A DNA stretch of 64,000 nt from Straminergon stramineum (GCA_963920665.1 OY987265.1:31563001-31627000), one strand, 5' to 3'; shown: positions 13,008 to 24,685, counted from the first letter of the stretch. Numbers and translations: made by a program. The notes: a model not told the origin generated them from the sequence alone.

Positions 13008-14779
13008 TCAAACGCCAGAAACCTTTCTCAAAACGGCTCGAAGATGAGGTTGCTGCTCATGACCATGAATAGCCATCTCCACTGTGTACCTCAATTCGTC
13101 CCCTTCCACTTCAAACACACGCCCAATTGCCAAAACCTGCATGGATTCTAGAGGGTAAGAAATTGAGGTATGCTCGTTGTTTCCTGTTAATCATTTGCTA
13201 CTGTTCCATATCACAACATAAGAGAGAAAATCCAATGAAATCTGGATTTATCCGGGGGCCATCAAAATCGTTTCTAACCTTTGAAGCGTTACCGACAAGA
13301 CTAGTCTGCAGTTGCACTCTCTTCTTTTCTGCATCAAAGGATCCTTTCTGCACAAAGAAAATAGGTGAATTAGGATACAAGGTCAGAGCAAGTTTTCAAA
13401 ATACAACTGCGTTCACATGATATTACACATTGACTCAGTTCGATCTTCCCATCCCAAACCAGTCCTGAGAATTTCATGAATGTGTGCTTTCCTTTCCAGA
13501 CACATTCCCTACTTTATATGTTTCACATCAAAGTACAACCAAATCCTGACAAATAAGTTTAGACAAGAATATATGTCTTCGTGCCTGAACTTCAGCCAGA
13601 CCAGTGCTCTGAGCAATGACGACTTCAATAGAACCATCCGGCTTAGGACGCCAATATCCACTCTCCGCATGCATGGGCTCCCCTGAAGTGGCTTTCCATG
13701 TCTTCTGGGAATAAGCAATCACCGGCTGCATCAAACCATGTCCAGTGAGAAACTAAATTAATCAAATAAACGAAAGAGAAGCACAAGACTAGGCACTCGA
13801 GACAGAACACACATATCAAAGCTGCATCATTGCAGTAAATGAACCAGTCCGAGGCTGCACCCATATCTCATTTCCATTTCAAGCTTTCCTCAAGTCAAAT
13901 CTCCCCACGTATTTCACAATATATTGTCACTTTCATGACCCTTCATGAAACTTCAGAAGTTTCCACTACCTACCAACTGCTCTCGATCACGAGCTGAACA
14001 CATTGCTCTCAACGATTGGGACAAATCAATTTCTTCACTAGTGTACAAAGCCATGTGCACGTTTTCCTGCCTTATTATCTCATTCCACCAGTATAATCTT
14101 CAAAACCACATGCGTTGAGCTTCCAGCACGGTATTTAAACCTAAAGGGGTAGATGGCGACCCACGCCCCTTCCCAATATCTTAGAAGATCATTCTTTTGC
14201 GAAAAACCGGTGACAAGAATTTCCCCTTACGCACTTTCAAAAATTCAAGTGCACTTGTCACAAATTCACTGGCTTTTAAAAAGCATCTGCAAATTTCAAA
14301 ATGATACTGCAAAAACACATTCTCCACCAGTTCGTAGCGGACAAGACGCGATCACTAGAAAAACCATTACTGGATGAAACCACTTCGAATTCAAGCATCT
14401 TCGTGTACTTGTCAAGATTAGGGTTAGGAAAAAGGCATGAGCAAAACCAGAGGTTTCCCTCCGAAATGAGCAGAAGCGAACCCCAGAAGTCAGTTTTTCA
14501 ATTCGAACGATTCTGAAACCTCGAAAATCTTATCAAGGTAAGACCCAGATCGCCGGGACACAAATTTAACAAGAGTTTCGAAACCCATTTGTACACGACA
14601 TACAAAATTTCATCAAGCCGAGTAAGAGCCACCTTGCCAGAATGCCAGAGCTTGATCTCCTCGCCGTACTTAAACGACTGAATGGTCGAGAAACCTCCTT
14701 CGCCTTCGCCGCGCCAGGTGCCGAGCAGAAACGATATCGGCTCCAACAGCGGGTGCAGTGGGGGCGGACCTTCCGCCAT
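13008..14779 (-). CDS. Plant nitrobindin (THAP4-type heme-binding beta-barrel protein)
   Basis: Nitrobindins are small ten-stranded beta-barrels that bind heme and react with nitric oxide and peroxynitrite. This one is close to Arabidopsis At1g79260. Exons on the minus strand are 14779-14633, 13725-13585, 13347-13279 and 13136-13008 (TGA). They join in phase and encode 161 residues, against 166 in Arabidopsis. Visible family motifs are LLGTWRGEGEG and FKYGEEI in exon 1, MHAESGYWRPKPDGSIEVVI in exon 2, LVGNASK in exon 3 and QQPHLRAVL in exon 4. The proximal heme-ligand histidine is His150 (Arabidopsis His158) and the second conserved histidine is His68 (His76); both are offset by eight. The ATG at 14779 begins MAEGPPPLHP as in relatives. 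The intron after exon 2 appears to use a GC donor. Identification is firm. Confidence 0.93.
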
Positions 14780-15415
14780 GGCTAAGCTTAATAACTTGAG
14801 TCCTGGACTGTGAGTGTGTTCACCCCGCGCTTGTATGTTTGTATCGTTTGTCCCGTTTACGATTCTCGAACAATGGGAGAGACGATTCTCTCGGGCGTCC
14901 AGCAGTCGCGCCAGATTCAAAGGACAATTCTCAGTGAAACAACTGAAGCCGGGCCTGCGACCAGTAGTCGGCACTGTCGCTATCCTCTTGAGACACAATC
15001 TTTGGGTACAGTACGGTCTAGAAAAATTATTCATAAGTTCAGATAATTTCTGATTTTTAGTCACAACAATGTTTGAAGACGCCGGCAATTCTGACTTGCT
15101 GTTGCAAGCTGAAAACTCTGTGGAATTGAGAGCTGCCTTTTGCAAATGAAAGACTTAACCTTTAAACGACACCAGGGACGTTTTTTTGCCCAATGGATGT
15201 CAGAGACTCTTCCTATGTAGGACAGAAGTGTTATTGTTCACCGGCTTGGAATTTTGTGCAAAATGGAAAGATCTTGCACAGTAGTTTGATCTCCTATGAG
15301 TATTTTTTTATTTTTTTAAGGAGATGATGTCACACAATACCAAAAGGGATGACTTCCATAGTCACCAACCTGACGTTTATGGGTTAAGGTGAGGTAGGAG
15401 GCTTGAAATCCACAC
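14780..15415. promoter_or_regulatory. Probable 5' untranslated region and promoter of the nitrobindin gene
   Basis: Sequence upstream of the minus-strand ATG at 14779 is clearly more GC-rich and CpG-rich than its surroundings to about 15150, typical of the 5' flank of an expressed plant gene. An open frame runs through it in phase with exon 1, but it has no conserved sequence and I treat it as untranslated leader. No TATA box could be placed with confidence. Confidence 0.35.
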
Positions 15416-15526
15416 GCTCTAAAACTACCCACCTCCTCAAATGTACATTGTTTGCACATGGATTTTTTTCATCTTTATAGGGATGTACCCATCTTGTACA
15501 TTTGAGGAGATGGGCGGTTTTAGAGC
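15416..15526. repeat. Inverted repeat with 32-base arms
   Basis: Arms 15416-15447 and 15495-15526 are reverse complements with three mismatches (GCTCTAAAAC...CTCCTCAAATGTACA), separated by 47 bases. It would form a strong hairpin. It may be a small MITE or the core of an older foldback element; no target duplication was found. Confidence 0.6.
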
Positions 15527-15714
15527 CCTATGCCATTCTGACTTCAAAAATTCTTAACCAATTCCTCAAAGCTCCAAAAATTATGAAACAACTTGGATTA
15601 GATGTCAATTCCACTTGTCTTTCAAGGAAAATTTACTGAAAAATATTTCAATAAGTTTCACCTCCCCAAAATTCAGTTTCAGCTCTTAGATGGGCACTTT
15701 ATGGACCTCCTACC

Positions 15715-16320
15715 TTAGAACAACCCATTATGTCTACAAATATCCATCTTGTAGTGTGTGTGTTTTTTGAGCAAAAATTCACACTCTCTCAATTATAGGT
15801 TTGAGTGTATTAGATTCCATCCCTCTAAAATTGCAATAGTCTTGTTAAGATTTGTGGCAAATATTGTTTGATTCCAAGAAAAAAATTGCCATCCCTAACA
15901 CCTAGGGAATGACCCCATTACAAGTTGCTTTTTATTAAATGAGATTTGGGCCATAATCAATGTTTGTAGGTGACAATAATGGAGTGATTAATAACTACAA
16001 TAGGAACTTCCATCTTTTGAGTGCAAATTCATTGCCAGAAGTGGGTATTTTAGACCTTCAAGTTACGGCCGTGTTAGAAAATATTGTGATTGTTTAAGGT
16101 GGGCATTATGGATACAATTTTTATTGGTTTGGGGGTATTCTAGAGACTCCTTTGGGCAACACACTTCAAAAATTTAGAATAAATTCATACTTTGCCGAAA
16201 GAATATAATTTCAATTGCTCTTGCCATTTTTCACACTCATTGTAATATGAAAAAAAATTCAAAATTTCAGAAATGGCATGAAGGCAAACCCGTAATTCTA
16301 AGAATAACGGATTGTTCTAA
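15715..16320. mobile_element. MITE-B copy 1, degenerate
   Basis: Decayed member of the MITE family seen at 26951, 27415 and 61461. The left end has TTAGAACAACCCATTATG and the right end ACGGATTGTTCTAA, remnants of the family terminus GGTAAAACAGCCCATTA. Internal landmarks are shared in the same order as the 61461 copy: GAGATTTGGGCCA, GGAGTGATTA, TTAGAAAATATTGTGA, GGTTTGGGGGTA. It is longer than its relatives, apparently because of extra sequence near 15740-15880. Confidence 0.6.
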
Positions 16321-19300
16321 TTTATAACAGTTAGCTTCAAGCTAATATCATAACATTGAATAACCTTCATGCCCATTGTATTTCCTTCATGCACCTTGCT
16401 CATCACGTAGAGCCTCCACTTGTCCACTTAGCTACTGATGAAGTATTATTGGATGTAGAATATTCCACACAATCTACTATATAGCTAAGGCAGTGATAGT
16501 GCATGCTACTGAATGTTATTTGATAACTAAAAATATATCATGTTAGATTGAATTAGTTGAACAAGCAAGTAGGTTGGAGCAACACACTTCATGATCCCAA
16601 AATTTATGTATCTTTTCTAGACACTATTCTACATTCAAAACAATGGAAGTGTCTTATGCTTTGAGAGGAGCAAAATCCCCCTCCATGGTCATGAAGTCAA
16701 AAGGATCCCATTTTGTTCATATCACATATCAATTCTCCATTGTGTGTGGGGAGGTATTTTATTATTTTTAGGGTTGAAATATGCTTCCTTGGTATGAATG
16801 TCTTTATAGGGCATTGTATATGTATATTTGGATCTAGGTTAAGAAAATCAAATTTTTAGAACACTTTCATTGGTTGAGCTAAGACAACCTTTTGATATAT
16901 GAAAGTACTCAACTTTAAATTTCTTTCAAGCTCTAGCCTTATTATATGTGTCAATTGCCCTATAAGAATAATTCTTGGTATTAATTGTTCTTCTAGGGGA
17001 TAATTAATATTAAATATTGATTACATTTTGGTCCTAGTTGCAAGCCTAGATGAGATTGAAGAAAATAAATGTGACTAGGCTTAATCTCCTAAAAGTTGTA
17101 AAATGTTGTTTATATTATCATTTCTTATTCAAAATTGCATTTGAATTTTTATTCAATTTCTATATTTGGAATGACAATAATAGATAATTGCATGTCTCTA
17201 ATTTTCAATTGAATTATCTTCTTCTGAATCCAAGTTTTTTAACCCAACTTCGTGATTCCAAGAGGCAAAGAGGTATTTTAGATTTTGGAACCATCAAAGA
17301 TGAAAATAAAACTTCTGAAACCTTCAATATTAAATAGAAATTTCATGAATTTAAAAAAATTCTTATTCTTAGCCAAATGTAGATCTTTAAGGTGAAGATT
17401 TCTTGTGAATAACAAAAAGAATTTATTGTAGCCACCAAAATACTACGCAAGTTTGCTTAAAAATTAAAATACATTGCTCCTTGTATTGACTTTAACCTTG
17501 AAAGTGAAACCTTTATTGGGGCCAATGTTTCAAAGTCCCACACTTTGTAGCTTCAATTTTGTCAGTATATAATTTATTTTTTCTATGATGAAATAGCATG
17601 CATTCTATAAGTCTTTTTTTTTTGTAAAAATTAGAAGTTATTGATGATTTTTTAAGGAGTAAATATAATCGATATCAAATACAAAATTTGGAATTTTTAC
17701 CTCTAGTACATGTTTTAGTGTAGATAATCGTACTGAAAACAAATTTATATATTAATCTATATGAAGCATTGTTTTAAGCTTTTACCTTCGAACTAAAATT
17801 ATATTGTATATACATTTTCAAGAAAATTTTAAAAATTTTCAATTGGAGAAAAACCTAGACTTGGGAAACTTCATACTATTGGTTTTGCTCTAAGAAAAAG
17901 GAATCCATTTTCAATGCCATACTTATGTTTTAAGAACAAAATCCCATGGTAAAAAAGACATGGATTTTCTTAAATAAAAATATATTTAAATAAACAAAAT
18001 TAACCAATAAAATAAGAAATTAATTCCATGATTGTTGGTATACCAATTTTTAGAAGGAAATAATTATTACTTTGTTGAGATGGGGTATTTTCATCTATTG
18101 AAAGGAGGTTTTAGGTTTGCTCTAGAGAATCAAGATTAAATTGTAAAGTGAAAATATCCTTAAAGGAAATGATGGACAGAAAAGTAAGTTTCATCCACCT
18201 GGAGTTGTTTTTTCATCCATTCAAATTTTAAATATAGAGCACACTATTTATCCAACATTTTCACCATATAAAAATCAATTGTATAATTTTCCTAAGAATT
18301 TTCAAATTGAAGTATTCTATGATTTTTGTGTTTCAAAAGTATTATTAGGTAGAATTTTTGTTGTATAATAGAAAATTAAATTTGTAAAAAGGATTGTAGT
18401 GAGAATTATACAATTCAAGCTTGCTACAAAAATCATTCAAAAAAATTCCCAACTTTGTTTGCAATAAAAATTTGAAGTACATATTATTTTTAGTTCATTT
18501 GTATCATACAAAATTATTGATGATATCATCAATAATTTAGGCACATCTAATCATTTAGAGTATCACCATCATGTTGGTGGGGGAACCCTAAAAATTGAAT
18601 GATAATAGGATTGGGACATAAGCTAAGGAATTTGCCAAGCAATCAATTGAGTCTTCTCATTTTCAATCCAAGTACATGCTTAGAAAATGAGCTCTGTTTT
18701 CATGCCTAGTTGCCATTCTAGGGTCAACTTGTCAACTAGCCATCCACTTTTTAAGTTGGGTGGGTTGAGTTTTTGAGGTTGAATGTAAAAAGTCATCGGT
18801 TTCTCAAGATAGGTGGGCATGTTCTTAGACCATGAAGCATCATTGTAGACTTTTGTATCTAAGTGGCTTGATTATATGCTTTGGTCTACAATAAATGTGG
18901 AAAGATGTGCTCAAAAGGAAAAAATTGGGGGATAATTAAATTGAATCAAGATCAACCTCAAATTCTAAGGTAACTATATGAGAAAAAAACATCCAAATTA
19001 GCTTTGTGGCTTAATTGATATGCTTAAAAAAAAGAACAACAATTTTTATACATTGGTAAAGGACTATGAATCAAAATGCAAGTGGTTCCATAATTTTTGG
19101 AAGCATGGTGATTTAGTTGCAAATTTTCAAAGATGCACAGTATGTGAGGCTACAATAAGTGTCATGTAGGTAATGCCAAAATTCATTTGATGCACATCCA
19201 GAAATGACACTAGCAATATAAAAACATGTCATAGAAAAGAAGTCAAAACAAAAGAAAGTGTATCCAAAATCGACCACCATTAAGGTTGCAATTCTTTAGT

Positions 19301-19361
19301 ACTATAAACAGAGTAATTCATTACCCTAAATGACCCCCAACTCCACCTTACACTTGTCCTT
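16321..19361. other. AT-rich intergenic DNA, nothing recognised
   Basis: About 3 kb of AT-rich sequence with many poly(A) and poly(T) runs. I found no open frame of note, no terminal repeats and no RNA gene. Confidence 0.5.
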
Positions 19362-19796
19362 CTAATGCTCACCATTTGAGGTATCCTCCTTGTTCAGTTT
19401 CCCTTCAAAAGTAGTGGTCGACATCCAAGAGGAGTTGATTTTGGCTGTGGTCAGCTTACTGAGTCTTGAGTCTCTTAGTCTTGAGTCTCTTAACTTTTTC
19501 TCGAGTTTGTTGCCCATCTCCTGCTTTCTCTTGCAGCGCAAATGAGAGTAGGGCCGCTCCGCCTTCTTCAGTTCGTCCTGGTCTGGTAATTCTGCACACA
19601 GTCGGTGCTCATCCGGAGCAATAATTTCCGACTGCGACCGGAAGTAATTGTGGCGACCAGAAACTGAACTGCTGCGACGGAAGACAAAGCTCCATCGCAT
19701 CACCATCGCATCACCATCGCACGGAGCGTCACCAGCAATAAACGAATCCACCGACATGATCTCCTGTTGCTGCCAGAAGCTGGTGTCAAGTTGCAA
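19362..19796 (-). CDS. Hypothetical protein, 144 codons, with a decayed inverted copy at 21.9 kb
   Basis: Unrecognised open frame, distinctly GC-richer than its surroundings. From a methionine at residue 14 (IMSVDSFIAGDAP) it runs through an Arg/Ser-rich part (FRRSSSVSGRHNYF), an acidic part (IIAPDEHRLCAELPDQDEL) and a basic tail (HLRCKRKQEMGNKLEKKLRD). Short in-frame duplications, RDSRL twice and a repeated GATGGTGATGC at DNA level, give it a low-complexity look. The same sequence, broken by stops, occurs on the opposite strand at 21903-22170, so the segment was duplicated in inverted orientation. Whether this copy is expressed or is an exon or fragment of a larger gene cannot be told; no domain is known to me. 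The basic tail could suggest a nuclear protein, but that is only a guess. Confidence 0.35.
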   Translation of the reverse strand: MQLDTSFWQQQEIMSVDSFIAGDAPCDGDAMVMRWSFVFRRSSSVSGRHNYFRSQSEIIAPDEHRLCAELPDQDELKKAERPYSHLRCKRKQEMGNKLEKKLRDSRLRDSRLSKLTTAKINSSWMSTTTFEGKLNKEDTSNGEH

Positions 19797-19886
19797 AAGA
19801 AAACTGAACTGGTGTCAATTCAGTATTGAAGTTTGAACTCCTGTACTAGCTCAATTATAGTAGTTAAATTATGACATGCACATTGT

Positions 19887-19995
19887 GTTGTTTTTGTTGT
19901 TGTTTTTGAAAAAAATGAAACGCATTCCATTGCAGAGAGATAAAATACAAAGGCCCGTCAGCCACTCAAGTGGCCTGCCGGGGAGAACTGAGAAC
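19887..19995 (-). mobile_element. Short poly(A)-type retroposon (SINE or heavily 5'-truncated LINE), 109 bp
   Basis: On the minus strand the unit contains GGCAGGCCACTTGAGTGGC, then TTTGTATTTTATCTC and GCAATGGAATGCGTTTCATT, and ends in an A-rich tail (CAAAAACAACAACAAAAAC). It is flanked by a 13-base direct repeat, ACATGCACATTGT, at 19874-19886 and 19996-20008, the target-site duplication of target-primed reverse transcription. It is related to the unit at 20685. The 3' part resembles the ends of plant L1-type LINEs. Confidence 0.7.
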
Positions 19996-20684
19996 ACATG
20001 CACATTGTTTCAACTACCCTCGAATCATGTGAGACGACTTCAATACAAACGCAGTAGGATTTGAGATCGTATAAATTGTGCAAAGACTTGGACCACCTAG
20101 GAATCTTGTATAAAGAATCTAAGAGATGTTTTTAATGTACCCCAAATTCATGTTAGTAAGAATTAGTGATAATCAAAGTAGATGTTTTCAATATTGCAGG
20201 GTTTTAATTGCCTGTGTGCATATGTAAGTTGCCTTGGTTGGCAATTATTTTTAATTTTATACTATTTCAAGTATGCATGTAAGTTGGCTGCCAAATGTTT
20301 TTCATATTATAATATTTCAATTAAGTCTATAAATTAATTAGCAATACTACTTCAACTATAATATTCATTTGTTTCATTTTGTAGATTATCCCAAATTCAT
20401 GGATTTGAGAAGACTTCAGTTGATTTGTGTAGATTTCTAAAATTCATAGTTAATAGAAAATTGCTAAAATTTGGAGAATGAGACAAGAAACTTTAGATTT
20501 CGGTATTTGACAGATTCTTTGAATAGCAGAGTTATCAAATATATTTTTATGACTATGGGTTCACCGTATTTATTTCTCCTGTATGCCTCTTTCTAGATAA
20601 TGAATATGAGATTATTGCCTGCATGGGTCTTAATTCAGACGGGTTTCAAAATCACACAATTCAAAATATGGCTCAAAACATTGT

Positions 20685-20798
20685 CGTCTCTTTTGTGTGT
20701 TCCTGGGCCAGGCCACTTGTGGCTGGTCTGTTTGTATTTATTCCCTTGTGCAATGAAATTTCGTTTCATTTGTGTCAAAAAAAAAAAAAAAAAAAAAA
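20685..20798 (+). mobile_element. Short poly(A)-type retroposon with 20-bp target duplication
   Basis: Body of about 90 bases (GGGCCAGGCCACTTGTGGC, TTTGTATTTATTCCC, GCAATGAAATTTCGTTTCAT) followed by a pure run of 24 A (20777-20800). The 20-mer AATATGGCTCAAAACATTGT occurs at 20665-20684 and again, intact, at 20799-20818. This is a textbook retroposition event, and the perfect repeat and pure tail mean it is young. It shares most of its body with the minus-strand unit at 19887. No RNA polymerase III boxes were recognised, so it may be a 5'-truncated LINE rather than a true SINE. Confidence 0.8.
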
Positions 20799-21401
20799 AA
20801 TATGGCTCAAAACATTGTGGATCAGTTTGGAGAAACAATGGTCAAGATCTATCGCAAAACACTAGATGCAAAATACCATTAAATTTAGTTACCTAATGGT
20901 ACAGAAGTTAAGCTTCCTATTGACTTACTGATGAGGTCATATGCAATCAGGGCCATTGTTACAGCAATGCCTATAAAAGAGTGAATAAGGGAGGCAACCC
21001 ATTTCTGACCACTTAAGTAGTTACACATATCTACAAAGGTGGTTTTAACAGCAGGGAAATTTCCCAATGTGCTGAAATAGAGTTCATAAGGTTTTCATAA
21101 TTTCTCAAATTTTTATTTCTCCAAACAGAATTATTATGAATTTTTCAACTGAAGATTATGTTCCACCCATATTGGTTACATAGATCTTCTTGTTTTTAAC
21201 TAAAGAATGGTTGCAAAATCTAACAAAGGTTGGTTGCAATATTGAGAGTCTTGTAATTGATCATAATGCTCCATAGCTACACTAGGAAGTGTGCCAACAT
21301 TAATCATTGTTACTCCACCCTACGCTACCATAATGGGGCGATGATCATGAATGGGTTGCCTTCCTTACTAATGAAAAATGTGAGATTGAGGGAAAATCCC
21401 C

Positions 21402-21659
21402 GCAAGACCCTAAATCCGACCTACAAAGTACACCACATAAGGTGAATTTTGTGTTTTGTAAAAAAAATCCCCTTATTTTGAGTCGTGATAATTCTATGAT
21501 CTTCATCTCTCCCAGCTACTTTTGGGACCTCTGATAGCAAATATTAATTCAAAATTTGCAAATTTTATAGTGTATTGAAAAAATAAATTCGTAACTTTTT
21601 CCCTAGGCGTGAATTCACCTTGCGCGTCGCACTTCGTGGGATGGGTTTTAGCGTCCTGC
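21402..21659 (+). mobile_element. MITE-A copy 1, diverged (258 bp)
   Basis: Terminal inverted repeats begin GCAAGACCCTAAATCC on the left and, reverse-complemented, GCAGGACGCTAAAACCC on the right; AAGGTGAATT also occurs inside both arms. The interior shares TTTTGAG(C)CGTG, CTCTGATAGCAAATA and a poly(A) linker with the copies at 25413 and 26468. It is the most diverged of the three. Confidence 0.6.
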
Positions 21660-21902
21660 GCAATCGCCGGCCTTCCGTCCTCGCCGGAGCTCACAATTTC
21701 TCGAAACTACGCTTAATAACTTTGGAGTAATCCAACTGTAGGTCGAGATGATCAATCTTTCCGCGTGCCTGCCAGTGCGCGCGTTTCTCACCTTCCTTAT
21801 GACGGCATGTAACCGCCACACATCCCCAGCCTGTGTACTTTGGCCTTTCCTTTTCCATCAGTTTTCCACTGCAAATCCAGCTTTACTTCGACAGCTAACA
21901 AG

Positions 21903-22170
21903 AGATGTTGGTGGATTCATTTATTGCTGCTGACGCTCTGTGCGATGCCTGGTGTTGGTGATACGATGGTGCTTTCTCTTCTCTTCTGTCGCCACAATCA
22001 AGTTACGGTACGTATGGTCGCAACGGAAATTGCTGCTCCGGATGTGAGCACTGTATGCAGAATTACCAGATCAGGGCCTACTGAAGAGTGAAGACTGGTG
22101 GACGGATTTGATTCTCACTTGTGGCACGTGCAAGAGGAAGCGTGAAATGGGCAAGAGACTGAAGACTTAA
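21903..22170 (+). pseudogene. Decayed inverted copy of the 144-codon ORF at 19.4 kb
   Basis: Read on the plus strand, GTTGGTGGATTCATTTATTG, GCTGACGCTCTGTGCGATG, GCTGCTCCGGATGTGAGCAC, CAGAATTACCAGATCAGG and AAGAGGAAGCGTGAAATGGG parallel the coding strand of the ORF at 19796-19362 in the same order. The corresponding frame is interrupted by several stops and small gaps, so this copy is dead. It lies just upstream of the SEC14-like gene and could overlap its promoter. Confidence 0.6.
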
Positions 22171-22677
22171 GAAAGTAAGGTACTGTAGATTTTGGGGTTG
22201 CTCTCGGTTCGATTCAGTATTTCAGTTCTCCCCCCGCGTTTGCCCTTCCCCTCCTCGTTTGTTGTGGACGAAAGCCTGTTGTCAGGCCACCTGGGCACGG
22301 AAGCCCGCAATGATGCTTCCCCACCTACCGTAAAGTGCTATTAGGCGAGACTGCCGTACTGTAAGCTTACTTTCCATTACTCCGTTTTCAAATAAATTCG
22401 ATCTTTCTCTTTCCTAGGCAGATCTCCTCAAATCTCTTTCACTTGGCTCTGTCTCAACCATTGCTTTCCATCCACTCTCTTTGAGTGGCAAGCGATTTTC
22501 TGTGAGAGCGCTCCTGGGAAGGGATTGGTGAGTCTTCAGTTGTTTGAAGGTTTGTTCAGTTGGTTGTATTTTGTAATGCAACGTGAAAATTTCTTCGGAG
22601 ACTGATATTCTGTACTTTCGGGGCATGATCAGATTTTTTTTCTGGAAGCTGGGGCTCTGGAGGGAATTTGAGCGGAA
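22171..22677 (+). promoter_or_regulatory. Probable promoter and 5' leader of the SEC14-like gene
   Basis: About 500 bases upstream of the ATG at 22678. They are richer in C/T and CpG than the intergenic DNA (for example a CCCCCCGCGTTTGCCC stretch near 22230), with pyrimidine tracts typical of plant 5' untranslated regions. No TATA box or transcription start could be placed. Confidence 0.35.
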
Positions 22678-24685
22678 ATGAAGCGTTTTATGTCATCGAA
22701 AGGAGGGCAGGATGAGCCGATTTCCTACGAGGAAGAGGAAGCTAGGGTACTCTTGAACTTACCCACTGCCACTCTCTGTTTCTCAGCTCCAGACCAAGCA
22801 GGGAGCTTCTTACAAGGAAAAACCAACATTAAAAGCCTTGGATATTGAAGCCTGGCAGACATAGACATAATGTTGAAGGAGTTGATGTACGTTACATCAC
22901 TTGGAGATGGCAGCATGCATTGTGTTCTCGTGGCATTTCTTTGTTGTGATCTTGCAGGTGTTTTGAGTTTGATGGGAATTCATTTGATATGCCAGGTGAA
23001 TGAATTGAGGACAGTATTGGGGCCTCTCAGTGGACGTACATTGCAGTATGCAAACGATGGTTGCCTCAGACGGTACCTTCGTGCTCGCAATTGGAATGTC
23101 AAGAAAGCAGAGAAGATGATGCGAGACTCTTTTGCTTGGAGAGCAACTTATAAACCTGAGGAACTCCGCTGGGTTAGTGTCCCACATTGCCATTCTGTGA
23201 TCTTTTCACTGGAGCTGCTGATTTTACTGTGAATGTGGCATTGAGTGTGGCAACTTTATGGCACACATTGCGAGGACGAGAGCTGCTGAGGGCACCCCAC
23301 CCCCCTGAAATGTACATTTCGGGCACATTCCTCTCCACAGGACATTCACTGGGTGTCTCCTTCTTCCCTGAGCAGCACTCTACCTGAGGTATAAATGCGT
23401 GATGCTGTTGTTTTTGAGTTTCAATAACATGCTTATTGGTGCAGGAAGACGTTGCTACTGAATCGGAGACGGGCAAAGTGTACAGAGCGGATTGTATAGA
23501 TAAGCAGGGGCATTCAGTCCTGCAGTTGCGCCCTGGGACACAGGTGAAGCATCTGGCGATGTTGACACTGAATTTGGTTTACACTTCAGAGTTTACTGTG
23601 GGGATTGGTTTAGCAAATGGAGACTGTGTTATTATTAGGGTAGTTGTTTCTGCAAGCTTGCCACTCGGAAAGCGTGGCATTGTGTTCGTTGGATGCATGT
23701 CAGTGTTTACATTGAGAGCATGGCATTGTCTCATTGGATTCATGTTAGTGTGTTCATTGAAAGCATTGCATTGTCTTAATTGATGTTTTGTCTGCGTATT
23801 CATTGAAATTACCTTCCTGTCGCAGAATACGTCATCGCGGGACGGTCAGATCAAACAGCTGGTGTATATGATGGAGAATGCCGTTTTAAACCTACCAGAT
23901 GGGCAAGAGCAGATGGTCTTTCTAGTTAATTTCACAGGGTGGAGTATGAGTAAGGCCATTCCTGTCAAAACTGTTCAGGAAATTGCCCACGTCTTGCAGA
24001 ACCATTACCCCGAGCGACTGGGTTTTGCGATTATGTACGACCCTCCTCGCTTATTTGAAACTTTCTGGCTGGTGAGTTTCTTTTCACTTGGTCGCTTGTG
24101 GCTGCTGTAGTGTTTTTATTTAGAGCCATAAGAAGGGCGTAGTTGAAGGCCTTCGCTCTAAACATCCTAAGCAACAGTTTTAGGGCTTAAGGTCTAAGTT
24201 TGAGGTCTTTGTGTAAGAAGCAGTTCTCAGGTGTTCCAAGTTTCATGATTGGATTCTCCACTCGAAGTCCTTGCAATTCTGTTGTCTGAATGTGAATTGT
24301 CTTGGAGTATCTGAAATCGTTTGTGCGAGAGCTGCCAACAATGTGAAAGGGTGCAATATGAAGTATAGAAATGAAATGTATGAAGTACCTACTCGACAGG
24401 GTGCTAATCTTCACAGTTCTTGAATGCTACGTTAACTTTGCATTTTGTAAACAGATCGTGAAGCACTTTTTGGATACCAAAACAGCAAGCAAAGTGAAGC
24501 TTGTGCGCAGTCACGACCCTGCGTCAATGAAGCTTGTCAACGATCTGTTTGATACGAGCACGTTGGAGCAATTGCTAAGAGAGGATAACTTTAACCTGGA
24601 AGAGGTCTCCAAACAGATGTGTCAAGATGATGCCAAGTTTGGTTTGCGGAGAAAGTTGGCAGATGAACTTCAAGAGGGTGCCTGA
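22678..24685 (+). CDS. SEC14-like CRAL-TRIO phosphatidylinositol-transfer family protein
   Basis: Sec14-type proteins bind a phospholipid or other hydrophobic ligand in a closed pocket, moving it between membranes or presenting it to lipid kinases. Exons 22678-22746, 22996-23172, 23445-23543, 23826-24071 and 24455-24685 (TGA) join in phase across GT-AG introns and give 273 residues. Residues 24-82 form the CRAL-TRIO N-terminal helical domain (VNELRTVLGPLSGRTLQY, CLRRYLRARNWNVKKA, SFAWRATYKPEELRW). The lipid-binding domain follows: ETGKVYRADCIDKQGH, LNLPDGQEQMVFLVNFTGWS, LQNHYPERLGFAIMYDPPRL, IVKHFLDTKTASKVK. The order and motifs match the short plant group of Arabidopsis At1g75170 and At4g36640, which lack GOLD or nodulin domains. 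The acidic N-terminus (ISYEEEEAR) is encoded by its own short exon. Probably cytosolic or membrane-peripheral; the actual ligand is unknown. Confidence 0.93.

Noticed and set aside
14498..15145. 215-codon minus-strand frame around nitrobindin exon 1
   Set aside because: Only the part from ATG 14779 to the donor at 14633 matches nitrobindin; upstream is leader and downstream is intron read-through.
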